From positions 1-64,000 of the forward strand of contig CAWHYZ010000030.1 of NCBI GenBank assembly GCA_963833605.1: a DNA stretch of 64,000 bases, in the 5' to 3' direction. Below, piece by piece: positions 35,711-44,368 of this stretch. The notes beneath the pieces are model-generated. The model was not told the DNA's origin. It saw nothing but the letters and a program-made list of their open reading frames with translations, and searched no databases. The number at the start of each line of letters is the position of its first letter. Within the stretch, counting starts at the first letter, position 1. The DNA comes from JAFAXD01 sp963833605. Lineage in GTDB: Bacteria > Pseudomonadota > Alphaproteobacteria > Rhizobiales > Xanthobacteraceae. The position numbers and the translations under genes are program-made.

Positions 35711-36361
35711 CTAGAAGTGGACGTTCACACCGCCGCGCAGGATGTTCGCGGTTGAGCTCACCGTCGTGACCGGAAGGTTGCACGTCGCGCAATTGAAGTT
35801 GCCGAGATTGACGTAGAGATATTCGGCTTTCACCGTCACGTTGCTCACCAGTCCGTATTCGACTCCCGCGCCGACTGTCCAACCCGCGTTCGTCGTGTTG
35901 GAGTTGCCAATCGTGCTGGCGGCCTGGAAGTTTCCAAACGCCAGTCCACCGGTGATGTATGGCATCCATCGGTCGGCTGCGTAGCCCAACCGCCCGCGCA
36001 CCGTCCCGAGCCAATTGTCCGTCGTCTGGCAGCCGAACGTGCAGATGCCACCGCCTTTGATGTTGGCCCAGTCGAGATCGCCCTCGATGCCGGCCACCAA
36101 TGGGCCGAATTGGCGATTATAGCCGACGGTGCCGCCGATCAGGCCACCCGACGTATTGAAGCTCGAGAAACCGCTCCAGGTTGATGTCCCCCAACCGCCG
36201 CCGCCGTTGAGACCGACATAGAATCCGGTCCAATTGTAATAGGGCGCCAAATAGGGCGCCGGCGCATAGGGTGCTGGCCGCGACAGATCGGCGCCGGCGG
36301 CCGCGCCAGCGAAGCCCGCCAACGCGGCCAAGCCGACGCTCGTCAACAAAACCCGCTTCAT
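35711..36361 (-). CDS. Outer-membrane beta-barrel protein (Omp25/OmpW-like porin family)
   Basis: A 216-residue protein with a signal peptide (VLLTSVGLAALAGFAGAAAG) and a proline-rich start to the mature chain. The barrel opens with YNWTGFYVGLNGGGGWG, the hallmark of rhizobial 8-strand outer-membrane immunogenic proteins, continues with alternating aromatic strands (GTVRGRLGYAADRWMPYITGG), and ends with GGVNVHF, a C-terminal phenylalanine recognised by the BAM complex. The start at 36361 has GGAGG upstream. A structural or surface role is likely. Confidence 0.9.
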   Translation of the reverse strand: MKRVLLTSVGLAALAGFAGAAAGADLSRPAPYAPAPYLAPYYNWTGFYVGLNGGGGWGTSTWSGFSSFNTSGGLIGGTVGYNRQFGPLVAGIEGDLDWANIKGGGICTFGCQTTDNWLGTVRGRLGYAADRWMPYITGGLAFGNFQAASTIGNSNTTNAGWTVGAGVEYGLVSNVTVKAEYLYVNLGNFNCATCNLPVTTVSSTANILRGGVNVHF

Positions 36362-36571
36362 GGTCCGTCCTCCGTATTCATTCGCGCGCACGATAGTCGC
36401 GAAATGTGGCCACTCTAGTTAAGACGACCACATTGCACGTTGGGCTTAGTAGGAATGGTTGATGAATCGTTTATTTGCATAAGAGTTCCGGCGGATTACC
36501 GGCGTGCCTGCAGTTCTGTGGTGCATTTCTGCTTGAAACGGCTTCTTGGTCCTGTGTTAGAAGAACTGGTG

Positions 36572-37348
36572 ATGCAGAACGGCTCAGCAGTTCCCACGTG
36601 CGCCGCTCTGGTGACCGGCGGCGCGCATCGCATCGGCGCGGCGATTGTGCGTGCGCTGGCACGGAGCGGATACGCGATTGCGATCCATGCCCATCGTTCG
36701 GGTGCGGCGGCCGAGCAGGTGTGCCGCGAGATCGAACGCTCCGGAGGGAAGGCGGCGGTGATCCGCGCTGATCTTGCCGATCACGACGCGGTGTTGAGCC
36801 TGATCGAGACTGCGGCTGCCGCTGTTGGCCCGTTAACCCTGCTCGTCAACAACGCGGGCGAGTTCGAGAACGACGCGTTCGGTGCGCTTGATCGCGCGCG
36901 CTTCGATCGCCAGTTCGCCGTGAACCTGCGCGCGCCGCTATTTCTGGCGCAGGCCTTCGCAGCGCAGGCGCGCCCCGTCGACGATCCGTCCATCGTCAAT
37001 ATCGTCGATCAACGCGTGTTCCGACCGACGCCGCGGTTCTTCTCCTACACGCTCACCAAGAGTGCGCTGCAGACGGCGACGACGACACTCGCTCAAGCGC
37101 TGGCGCCGCGCATCAGGGTCAACGGCGTGGCGCCGGGCCCGACGCTGCCAAGCCCGCGGCAAGATGCGCAAGCCTTCGCCCAGCAGGCCGCGCTGTTGCC
37201 GCTCGGGCGCGGCCCAACTCCTGAGGACATCGCCGCTGCGGTGCTCTACCTGGCCCGTACGCGCAGCGTTACCGGCGCCACCATTGCGGTCGACGGCGGC
37301 CAGCACATCGCGTGGCAGACCCCGGACGCGACCCGGGTTGAAGAATGA
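36572..37348 (+). CDS. SDR-family oxidoreductase, pteridine-reductase-like
   Basis: Short-chain dehydrogenase of 258 residues. The cofactor loop is TGGAHRIGAAIV, where R instead of a third glycine is typical of pteridine/dihydromonapterin reductases (FolM, PTR1), followed by NNAGEFEND and the catalytic FFSYTLTKSALQ. The serine of the usual catalytic triad is replaced by aspartate in NIVDQRVFRP, again as in that group. The start at 36572 avoids an unsupported 44-codon extension. The gene precedes uvrC, pgsA, moaD and moaE. The molybdopterin genes nearby make a pterin-related role plausible but unproven. Confidence 0.82.
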   Translation: MQNGSAVPTCAALVTGGAHRIGAAIVRALARSGYAIAIHAHRSGAAAEQVCREIERSGGKAAVIRADLADHDAVLSLIETAAAAVGPLTLLVNNAGEFENDAFGALDRARFDRQFAVNLRAPLFLAQAFAAQARPVDDPSIVNIVDQRVFRPTPRFFSYTLTKSALQTATTTLAQALAPRIRVNGVAPGPTLPSPRQDAQAFAQQAALLPLGRGPTPEDIAAAVLYLARTRSVTGATIAVDGGQHIAWQTPDATRVEE

Positions 37349-37406
37349 GCATCGTCTAGAGAGCCGGAATATAGGTGTCGCGGCGGCGAAGCATTACATT
37401 CCACCC

Positions 37407-39404
37407 ATGACCGACCCGAAAGAGAACATCGAGCCTGCGATCGAGCCGGAGTCCGATGAGGAGGATGAGGAGGCGACGCTGCCGGAGGCCGAGGAGAGCC
37501 TCGATCTCGCGGACGGGCAAAGCCTTGCGGCCGGTCGTGACGCCATCAGCCGATTTGGCAAGCTCGCACCCTCGACACCCGGCGTCTATCGCATGGTCGG
37601 CGGCGCCGGGGACGTGCTGTATGTCGGCAAGGCCAAGAACATCAGGAAACGCATCATCGCCTATGCGCGGCCGACCGGGCACGTGTCGCGCATCGAACGC
37701 ATGATCGCGGCGACTGCGTCGATCGAGTTCGTCTCGACCGCAACCGAAACCGAGGCGTTGCTGCTCGAGGCCAACCTGATCAAGCGCCTGCGCCCGCGTT
37801 TTAACGTGCTGCTGCGCGACGACAAGTCGTTTCCCTATATTCTGCTCACAGGTGATCATGTCTCCCCGCAAATTTCCAAGCACCGCGGCGCGCGCAGCCG
37901 CAAGGGCGACTACTATGGCCCGTTCGCGTCGGTGTGGGCGGTCAACCGCACCATTACGGCGCTGGAGCGCGCATTTCTGATCCGCTCATGCACCGACGCG
38001 GTCTACGAAAGCCGCACGCGGCCGTGCCTGCTGCATCAGATCAAGCGATGCTCCGCACCGTGCACGGGCGAAATTTCCCATGCCGGCTACGCCGAGCTCG
38101 TGGGCGAAGCGCGGGCATTTCTGTCCGGCCGCAGCCACGCGGTGCGAGAGCGCCTTGCCACCGAAATGGACGAGGCCGCAAACACGCTCGACTTTGAGCG
38201 CGCGGCAGTGTTGCGGGATCGTCTGGCGGCGCTGTCCGCGATTTAATCGCAGCAGGGCATCAACCTGCGCGGAATCGACGAGGCCGATGTGTTTGCCGCC
38301 TACCAGGACGGCGGCTTCACCTGCGTCGAAGTGTTTTTCTTTCGCGCCGGCCAGAATTGGGGCAACCGCGCCTATTTCCCCAAAGCCGACCGCTCGCTGA
38401 GCGCAGCAGAGGTACTCGGCGAATTTCTGGCGCAGTTCTATGACGACAAGCCGTGCCCTCGCTGCATCTTGCTTTCGCACGACATCGCGGAACGTGAACT
38501 GCTGGCGGAAGCGCTCGCGATCAAAAGCAACCACAAGGTCGAGATCAGCGTGCCCCGTCGCGGCGAACGCAAGCTGGTGATCGACCAGGCAGCCGCCAAC
38601 GCGCGCGAAGCGCTTGGACGAAAGCTTGCCGACACGGCCTCCCAACAGCGCCTGTTGGTCGGGCTGGCAAGTGCATTCGACCTTGCCAAACCACCGCTGC
38701 GCATCGAGGTCTACGACAACAGCCATATCCAGGGCAGCAACGCGGTCGGCGCCATGATCGTGGCCGGACCCGAAGGATTCCGCAAAAACCAGTACCGCAA
38801 GTTCAACATCCGCTCCGAAGATCTGACCCCGGGCGATGATTTTGGCATGATGCGGGAAGTGCTGGGCCGACGCTTCAAGCGCCTGATCAACGAAGCTCCG
38901 CGCGCGGACGCAAATGTCCAGCAGGACCTCGACGGCGAGGCAGCCTCGCCTTGGCCCGATCTCGTGATCGTGGATGGTGGGGAGGGGCAATTGACCGCGG
39001 CGCGCGAGACACTTGCCGCTCTCGGCGTCGACGATGTCGCGCTTGCTGCGATCTCCAAGGGACCCGACCGCGACGCGGGGCGTGAGACGTTCCACCAGCC
39101 CGACCGCGCCTCGTTCAAATTGCCGCCCCGCGATCCGGTGCTCTATTTCATTCAGCGCCTGCGCGATGAGGCGCATCGTTTCGCCGTTGGGTCGCACCGA
39201 GCCCGCCGGCGACGGGACATTCGGGAGGCCGGTCTGCAGGAAATCCCCGGCATCGGACCGACTCGTAAGCGGGCTCTGTTGCGCCATTTTGGGACACTCA
39301 AGGCGATCGAGCGCGCATCGGCTGGCGATCTGATGCAGGTCGCGGGCATCAACGCCGATATGGCGCGTCGAATCTATGATTTCTTCCACGAGGCGGCGAA
39401 GTGA
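37407..39404 (+). pseudogene. uvrC: Excinuclease ABC subunit C, interrupted by an in-frame TAA
   Basis: UvrC makes both incisions around a lesion in nucleotide excision repair. The N-terminal half has the GIY-YIG nuclease (PGVYRMVGGAGDVLYVGKAKN) and the UVR helical hairpin (MDEAANTLDFERAAVLRDRL). Codon 280 is TAA (38244-38246), and the same frame continues SQQGINLRGIDEADVF into the RNase H-like 5' nuclease (RIEVYDNSHIQG, LVIVDGGEGQ) and the helix-hairpin-helix (LQEIPGIGPTRKRALL). Relatives have glutamine at this point, so CAA to TAA is the simplest cause. The break falls exactly between the two nuclease halves. The start at 37407 follows the SDR gene by 58 bases. Confidence 0.9.
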
Positions 39405-39466
39405 TGCACACGCGCCGCAGCGATGAGGGGTTGTTGCATGGCGCCGCAGGCGACTATGCTGGTGTC

Positions 39467-40096
39467 ATGGATGGTACCACTACCCGGCGGCTTTCGGCGC
39501 GCTCGCTGACGTTGCCGAACGCCCTGACCTATGCCCGCATCGCGGCGGTGCCCGCGGTGGTTGCTGCCATGTATTGGCAGGACATCCTGCAGGGCGGCAT
39601 CTGGCTACGCTGGGTGGCGCTCGCAATTTTCATCGCGGCGGGCGTGACCGACATTCTGGATGGCTATTTCGCCCGGGTCTGGGGTCAGCAGTCGAGCTTT
39701 GGGCGTATGCTCGATCCGATTGCGGACAAGCTGCTGGTATCTTCATGCCTGCTGATGCTAGCTGCCGACGGCACCATCCGGGGCTGGTCGTTGTGGGCCG
39801 CGATTGTGATCCTGTGCCGCGAAATCCTGGTCTCGGGCCTGCGCGAATATCTGGCCGAGCTGCGCGTCGGAGTGCCGGTGACGACGCTCGCAAAATGGAA
39901 GACTACTGCGCAGCTTGTGGCCATCGGATTTTTGCTCGCCGGCGAGGCAGGCGACGCGCTGGTGAGCTCGATCGTCAAGGTACCTGGCCTCTATGTGACC
40001 GGCGTCGGTCTTGTCCTGCTGTGGATCTCCGCGCTGGTGACGCTCTATACCGGCTACGATTATTTCAAGGCCGGCGTACGTCATCTGATGGACTAG
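39467..40096 (+). CDS. pgsA: CDP-diacylglycerol--glycerol-3-phosphate 3-phosphatidyltransferase
   Basis: Inner-membrane enzyme that makes phosphatidylglycerol phosphate, the committed step to phosphatidylglycerol and cardiolipin. The CDP-alcohol phosphotransferase motif is complete: DGYFAR-x8-GRMLDPIAD. N-terminal LPNALTYARI is typical. About 209 residues with several membrane helices. A start at 39404, overlapping the uvrC stop, is possible and would add 21 residues; 39467 fits the family length better. Repeat family A abuts its stop codon. Confidence 0.92.
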   Translation: MDGTTTRRLSARSLTLPNALTYARIAAVPAVVAAMYWQDILQGGIWLRWVALAIFIAAGVTDILDGYFARVWGQQSSFGRMLDPIADKLLVSSCLLMLAADGTIRGWSLWAAIVILCREILVSGLREYLAELRVGVPVTTLAKWKTTAQLVAIGFLLAGEAGDALVSSIVKVPGLYVTGVGLVLLWISALVTLYTGYDYFKAGVRHLMD

Positions 40097-40119
40097 TGCC
40101 GCCGATTTGAAGTTCCGAC
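40093..40119. repeat. Dispersed repeat, family A, copy 3 (inverted, partial)
   Basis: The bases 40093-40119 begin CTAGTGCCGCCGATTTGAAG and continue TTCCGAC. This is the reverse complement of the right end of copies 1 and 2 (GGAACTTCAAATC..C.GCACTAG). The stop codon of pgsA lies inside the element. No second arm is visible, so it is a partial copy. Confidence 0.65.
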
Positions 40120-40138
40120 AGCGGTTGCGAACGCAAAA

Positions 40139-40396
40139 ATGAGTGTGAGACTGTTGTATTTCGCGTGGGTGCGCGAGCGGATCGGTAAGCCCGACGAAGT
40201 GGTCGAACCGCCGTCGAATGTGCGAACGATCGCCGATCTCATGGCTTGGCTTGCTCGGCGCGGCGAGGAATATGCCTATGCGTTCGAGAACCCGAAGGTG
40301 ATCCGCGCTGCCATCGACCGCTCACACGTGCGGCCTGACGCGGTCTTTGCCGGCGCGCGCGAGATCGCCTTTTTCCCGCCGATGACGGGGGGATGA
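40139..40396 (+). CDS. moaD: Molybdopterin synthase sulfur carrier subunit
   Basis: Ubiquitin-like sulfur carrier of 85 residues that ends in the essential GG (FFPPMTGG), which is thiocarboxylated and donates sulfur to molybdopterin. It starts SVRLLYFAWVRERIG. The stop overlaps the moaE start in ATGATG, so the subunits are coupled. It supports the molybdenum hydroxylase at 22.7-26.8 kb. Confidence 0.92.
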   Translation: MSVRLLYFAWVRERIGKPDEVVEPPSNVRTIADLMAWLARRGEEYAYAFENPKVIRAAIDRSHVRPDAVFAGAREIAFFPPMTGG

Positions 40397-40858
40397 TGCG
40401 CACAATTCGACTGCAGCGCGAAGACTTCGATGTCGGTGTCGAGCAGGCGCTGCTCGCGCGTGGTCGCACCGACATCGGCGCACTCGTGTGTTTCACCGGT
40501 ATCTGCCGCGGCGACGGTATCTCGGCGATGACGCTCGAGCACTATCCGGAAATGGCCGAGGCCGAGATTGCCCGGCATGTGGAAGAGGCCGAGCAGCGCT
40601 GGCCATTGCTCGGCGTCACCGTGGTCCATCGCTTCGGCCGGCTCGTTCCAGGCGACAACATCGTGCTCGTCGTCACCGCCTCGGCGCACCGCGGCGATGC
40701 ATTCGCGGCGGCCGAGTTCCTGATGGACTATCTCAAGACCCGGGCGCCGTTCTGGAAGAACGAGGAGCGCGGCGATCGGAACGTCCTGGGTGGAAGCGAA
40801 AGTGACCGACGATACTGCGGCCGAACGCTGGAAGCGAAACCGCGAGGCCGCCGAATAA
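40393..40858 (+). pseudogene. moaE: Molybdopterin synthase catalytic subunit, frameshifted near its end
   Basis: MoaE transfers the MoaD sulfurs to precursor Z. The sequence is normal from IRLQREDFDVGVEQ through GALVCFTGICRGD, HRFGRLVPGDNIVLVVTASAHRGDAF and the active-site stretch LKTRAPFWKNEERGDR. Near 40780-40784 one extra base shifts the frame: the expected ending SWVEAKVTDDTAAERWKRN continues one base later and stops at 40856-40858. As written, translation misses that stop and stays open, in frame, into the next gene. The catalytic lysine region precedes the lesion, so partial activity is conceivable. Alternatively it is a sequencing error. Confidence 0.85.
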
Positions 40859-40899
40859 GACGCGTGCATGGTTGCGCGGAGTTGGTCGGAGGAGACAGT

Positions 40900-41850
40900 A
40901 TGTTCCGGGCCCCCCTGATTATCCTGATGTTGGTGTTCGGCCTCACAGCGGCGCGGGCCGCGCAGGTGACCTACTACGACCTGCCTGAAGGCGCGTACCC
41001 GCACGATGTTGCGCCCGCATCCGACGGAACTGTCTGGTACACCGGCCAGGCCAAGGGTTTTCTTGGCCGCTTCGATCCGAAGACCGGCAAGAACGAGCAG
41101 ATTCCGCTCGGCGGCGGCGCCGCGCCGCACGGCGTGATTGTGGGTCCGGACGGCGCCGCCTGGGTCACCGAAGGCGGGCAGAACGCCATCGCGCGGGTCG
41201 ATCCAACAACCAGGCAGGTAAGACTTTTCCCGCTGCCCAAGCAGTTCTCTCGGGCGAATCTGAACACGCCAGCCTTGGACAAGAATGGCGTCGTCTGGTT
41301 CACGGGACAAAGCGGTGTCTACGGCCGCGTCGATCCAAAGACCGGGCGGGTCGATGCCTGGGCCGCTCCGAAGGGCACGGGTCCCTATGGAATCACCGCA
41401 ACCCCGTCGGGCGATGTCTGGTACGCCTCGCTTGCGGGCGACTACATCGGTCACATCGATACGGCGACCGGCACGGTCACGGTTGTTGACCCGCCGCGCC
41501 GCGGCGTCGGCCCGCGCCGGATCTGGTCCGACTCCAAGGGCATGCTGTGGGTAAGTTTCTGGAACGCTGGGCAGGTCGGCCGCTACGATCCGGCGACCAA
41601 GAGCTGGAAAACCTGGTCCTTGCCGAAGAGCCAGAGTGGTGCCTATGCGGTCTATGTCGATGACAAAGATCGGGTTTGGCTCACTGATTTCACCGCCAAT
41701 GCCATCGTGCGGTTCGATCCTGCGACTGAAACCTTCGAGAGCTTCCCAAGCAACAAGCGGGGAGCGAGCGTACGGCAATTGCTCGGCCGTCCTGGCGAGG
41801 TGTGGGGCGGCGAATCCGGCACCGATCGGCTGGTAGTGGTGAGGGATTGA
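40900..41850 (+). CDS. Exported virginiamycin-B-lyase-like beta-propeller protein
   Basis: A 316-residue protein with a signal peptide (LIILMLVFGLTAARAA) and a propeller of repeated units of the form G-x-VWYTG...G-x-FDPKTG: ASDGTVWYTGQ, PDGAAWVTEGG, KNGVVWFTGQS, PSGDVWYASLA, SKGMLWVSFWN, DKDRVWLTDFT. It belongs to the Vgb/streptogramin-lyase-like fold, which includes many proteins with no antibiotic activity, so resistance should not be assumed. The start at 40900 has GGAGG upstream. It sits in front of a Bug receptor with two bases between. Confidence 0.85.
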   Translation: MFRAPLIILMLVFGLTAARAAQVTYYDLPEGAYPHDVAPASDGTVWYTGQAKGFLGRFDPKTGKNEQIPLGGGAAPHGVIVGPDGAAWVTEGGQNAIARVDPTTRQVRLFPLPKQFSRANLNTPALDKNGVVWFTGQSGVYGRVDPKTGRVDAWAAPKGTGPYGITATPSGDVWYASLAGDYIGHIDTATGTVTVVDPPRRGVGPRRIWSDSKGMLWVSFWNAGQVGRYDPATKSWKTWSLPKSQSGAYAVYVDDKDRVWLTDFTANAIVRFDPATETFESFPSNKRGASVRQLLGRPGEVWGGESGTDRLVVVRD

Positions 41851-41852
41851 CC

Positions 41853-42842
41853 ATGGTCAGGAGGATCGACATCGGCACGCTTGTGGCCACCATCGCTGCG
41901 TTGTTGCTGATCGCAGCGCCAGCCGGCGGGCAAGATTGGCCAACCCGTCCGGTGACCATGATCGTACCCTATGCGGCGGGCGGTCCGGTCGACACGCTCG
42001 GACGCATCTTGGGTGCGCGCCTGAGCGAAGTTCTCGGTCAGCAAGTCACGATCGAAAACGTCGGGGGTGCCGGCGGCATGACCGGCTCCGCGCGCGTCGC
42101 CAAGGCCGCCCCTGATGGCTACACCTTTCTGATGGGCGGCAGCTCCGTGCTCGCCATGAACCAGACTTTGTACAAACACCCGCTATATGATTCCGCGACC
42201 GACTTCGCGCCGGTCGCGCTCGTCACCGACTCGGCACGCGTACTGATTACGCGTAACGATTTTCCCGCCAACAATTTCCTGGAATTCGTCGCCTACGCCA
42301 AGGCCAATCAGGGCAAGATGCAGTACGGGAGCGCCGGCGCGGGCTCCGGGACCCACGTCTGTGCAATCCTGCTCGACCAGGCCATGGGCACCAAGATCAC
42401 GCACGTGCCTTATCGCGGCTCCGCTCCTGCGATGCAGGACATGATCGGCGGCCGTATCGATTTCATCGCCGAGCAGATTTCGACAGCGCTGCCTCAGATC
42501 CAGGGCAAGGCGGTGAAGGCGATGGCGACGCTCGGTGCCGACCGCGCCCCTGGGCTCGAGCAACTCCCGACCGCCGACGAGCTCGGGTTCAAGGGTCTCG
42601 ATTGTGGGTCATGGGGCGCATTGGTCTTTCCCAGGGGCACGCCCGAGCCGATCGTTCGCCGCTTGGCCAAGGCCGCAAACGAGACCGTAGATTCGCATGC
42701 CGTACGCCAGCGCCTCAGCGAGGTCGGCGTGACGGTACCGGCCGCCGAACGCCGCACACCCGAATATCTTGCCAAGTTCATCCCGGCCGAGATCGAGCGC
42801 TGGGCCGCACCGATCCGCGCCAGTGGGGTGACGGCGGATTGA
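41853..42842 (+). CDS. Bug/TctC-family periplasmic substrate-binding receptor
   Basis: A 329-residue periplasmic receptor: signal peptide to about residue 27, then WPTRPVTMIVPYAAGGPVDTLGR, VTIENVGGAGGMTGSARVA, FAPVALVTDSARVL and MQYGSAGAGSGTHV, all standard family blocks. GAGGG precedes the ATG at 41853, which lies two bases after the propeller gene stop, so the two are co-transcribed. No TctA/TctB genes are nearby. The pairing with a secreted propeller is unusual and might reflect shared ligand handling. Ligand unknown. Confidence 0.88.
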   Translation: MVRRIDIGTLVATIAALLLIAAPAGGQDWPTRPVTMIVPYAAGGPVDTLGRILGARLSEVLGQQVTIENVGGAGGMTGSARVAKAAPDGYTFLMGGSSVLAMNQTLYKHPLYDSATDFAPVALVTDSARVLITRNDFPANNFLEFVAYAKANQGKMQYGSAGAGSGTHVCAILLDQAMGTKITHVPYRGSAPAMQDMIGGRIDFIAEQISTALPQIQGKAVKAMATLGADRAPGLEQLPTADELGFKGLDCGSWGALVFPRGTPEPIVRRLAKAANETVDSHAVRQRLSEVGVTVPAAERRTPEYLAKFIPAEIERWAAPIRASGVTAD

Positions 42843-42904
42843 AAACAGCCAGTGTGTTGCCCGTATGGAGCGAAGCGCAATACGGGTTGACCTTTCCCGA
42901 ATTG

Positions 42905-43009
42905 CTAGAGCGCATCCCGATCGCAAGGAATTGTTATGCGCTCTAGAAATCTTCTTTTTGCGCATGTCCTTTATCGGAAAACCGGCATCCACTTTTCCGG
43001 GACATGCGC
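42905..43009. repeat. Two adjacent palindromes (family C)
   Basis: CTAGAGCGCAT (42905-42915) pairs with ATGCGCTCTAG (42936-42946). Then GCGCATGTCC (42960-42969) pairs with GGACATGCGC (43000-43009), with inner CGGAAAA (42975-42981) and TTTTCCG (42993-42999). Elements of this design (GCGCATG...CGGAAAACCGG...TTTTCCGG...CATGCGC) are widespread between genes in Bradyrhizobium relatives. A related copy lies at 60.56 kb. Confidence 0.8.
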
Positions 43010-43046
43010 TAGAAGTGCTGACCGCACATATTGAAGGAGAACGCCG

Positions 43047-43253
43047 ATGGATGAGGAAGTCCTCAACACCAGCCTGCGCCGATTCCTCAAGAAGGTCGGC
43101 ATCACCGCCCAGCGCGAGATCGAAAAGGCGGTGCGCGACGGGGTCGCCAGCGGCAAGCTCAAGGGCCACGAGGCGCTGCACGCCCAGGCCGCGTTCACCC
43201 TCGCCGGCGTCGAACTCAAGTTTGAGGTTGAGGGCGACGTCGAGCTGGCGTGA
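43047..43253 (+). CDS. DUF6494 family small protein
   Basis: A 68-residue, charged, probably helical cytoplasmic protein: NTSLRRFLKKVGITAQREIEKAV, then ALHAQAAFTLAGVELKFEVEGDVEL. It matches a small conserved proteobacterial family of unknown function that often lies next to ilvE or metabolic genes. GAAGGAGA is well placed upstream of the ATG. The gene converges on ilvE with five bases between stops. Confidence 0.8.
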   Translation: MDEEVLNTSLRRFLKKVGITAQREIEKAVRDGVASGKLKGHEALHAQAAFTLAGVELKFEVEGDVELA

Positions 43254-43258
43254 TCAGA

Positions 43259-44149
43259 CTAAGCCGCGGCGGCGTTGCCCTTGGGCTGCACTTCGGCGGT
43301 GTAATCGTCTGCAAGCTGCAGGGTGAGCGCGCTGGGCGTGAATTTCCAGTTCGCGATCTCCGACACCGCCGTGATCTCGGCCGCCGTGCCAGTGATGAAG
43401 CACTCGGAGAATTGGTCGAGCTCGGAGGGCAGGATGCGGCGCTCGATCACCTCAATGCCGCGCCGCTTGGCCAGCATGATCGCCGCCCGGCGGGTGATGC
43501 CATCGAGGAAGCAATCGGCAATTGGAGTATGGATCTTGCCGTCCTTGACGAAGAAAATGTTGGCCCCGGTGCACTCGGCCACACGCTCCTGCCAGTCGAG
43601 CATTAAGGCATCCGCGTAGCCCTGGCGCTCCGCCTTGTGCTTCTCGATCGTGCAGATCGCGTAGAGGCACGACGCCTTGGCGAGCGCCGGCGCGGTGCGC
43701 GGGTCGGGTCGCCGGTAATCGGCGAGCGCCAGTCGGATTCCTTTGGCGCGCTGGGCCGGATCGAAATAGCTCGGCCATTCCCAGGTGGCGATCGCGAGAT
43801 GGATCGCGTTGTGCATGGCGGAGACGCCGAGCTGCTCCGACCCGCGCCAAGCGATCGCCCGGATATAGGCGTTCGGCTGCTTGTTCTTTTCGACCACCAG
43901 ACGCTTGGCGGCGTCGATTTCGGCGATGCCGTAGGGGACCTCGAAATCCAGGATGCCGGCCGAGCGTCGCAGCCGCTCGGAGTGCTCGCTCGACTTGTAG
44001 ATTTGGCCCCGGTAAGCGCGCTCGCCCTCGAAGACGGCGCTGGCATAGTGCAGGCCGTGTGTAAGCACGTGGATCTTGGCGTCGACATTGGGAACGAGTT
44101 TTCCGTCCAACCAGACGACACCTGGCATTTGATCAAAAGGCACTGCCAT
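43259..44149 (-). CDS. ilvE: Branched-chain amino acid aminotransferase
   Basis: PLP-dependent fold-type IV aminotransferase for leucine, isoleucine and valine. GLHYASAVFEGERAY opens the family block; AIWRGSEQLG-type residues follow, the PLP lysine is expected in EKHKAERQGYADALML, and the acceptor region is ERVAECTGANIFFVKDGKIHTP. The length of 296 residues is normal. The start at 44149 has GGAGG 7 bases upstream. It is divergent from the petP-petR-kinase operon. Confidence 0.92.
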   Translation of the reverse strand: MAVPFDQMPGVVWLDGKLVPNVDAKIHVLTHGLHYASAVFEGERAYRGQIYKSSEHSERLRRSAGILDFEVPYGIAEIDAAKRLVVEKNKQPNAYIRAIAWRGSEQLGVSAMHNAIHLAIATWEWPSYFDPAQRAKGIRLALADYRRPDPRTAPALAKASCLYAICTIEKHKAERQGYADALMLDWQERVAECTGANIFFVKDGKIHTPIADCFLDGITRRAAIMLAKRRGIEVIERRILPSELDQFSECFITGTAAEITAVSEIANWKFTPSALTLQLADDYTAEVQPKGNAAAA

Positions 44150-44368
44150 GGTTTTTCCTCCGGGGCTGTTGCCCTCTTCCCGCTGACGTTGCACCGCTTT
44201 TGCGTCCAGCCTCAAGTCCCGATATGGTTCGCCGCGCGTGACCGAACCAGTGCGGCCCCGTATGCAAGAACCATGTCCACGGGCCTGCGCAAACCGCGGC
44301 CCCCGAACCGAGGGGGTGTGCACGATCCTTTCGCGGCGGTCGGTGATGGCGTAACAATCCGTTCGAAA

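Noticed and set aside
38244..38246. Stop-codon reassignment (TAA and TAG to glutamine), suggested by uvrC and the permease
   Set aside because: Many intact genes here end with TAA or TAG at the expected place (tadA ends TAA, rplY and cspA end TAG), so these codons terminate normally.
40900..41850. Streptogramin resistance lyase
   Set aside because: Only the propeller fold is shared. It is exported, and this family is mostly of unknown function.
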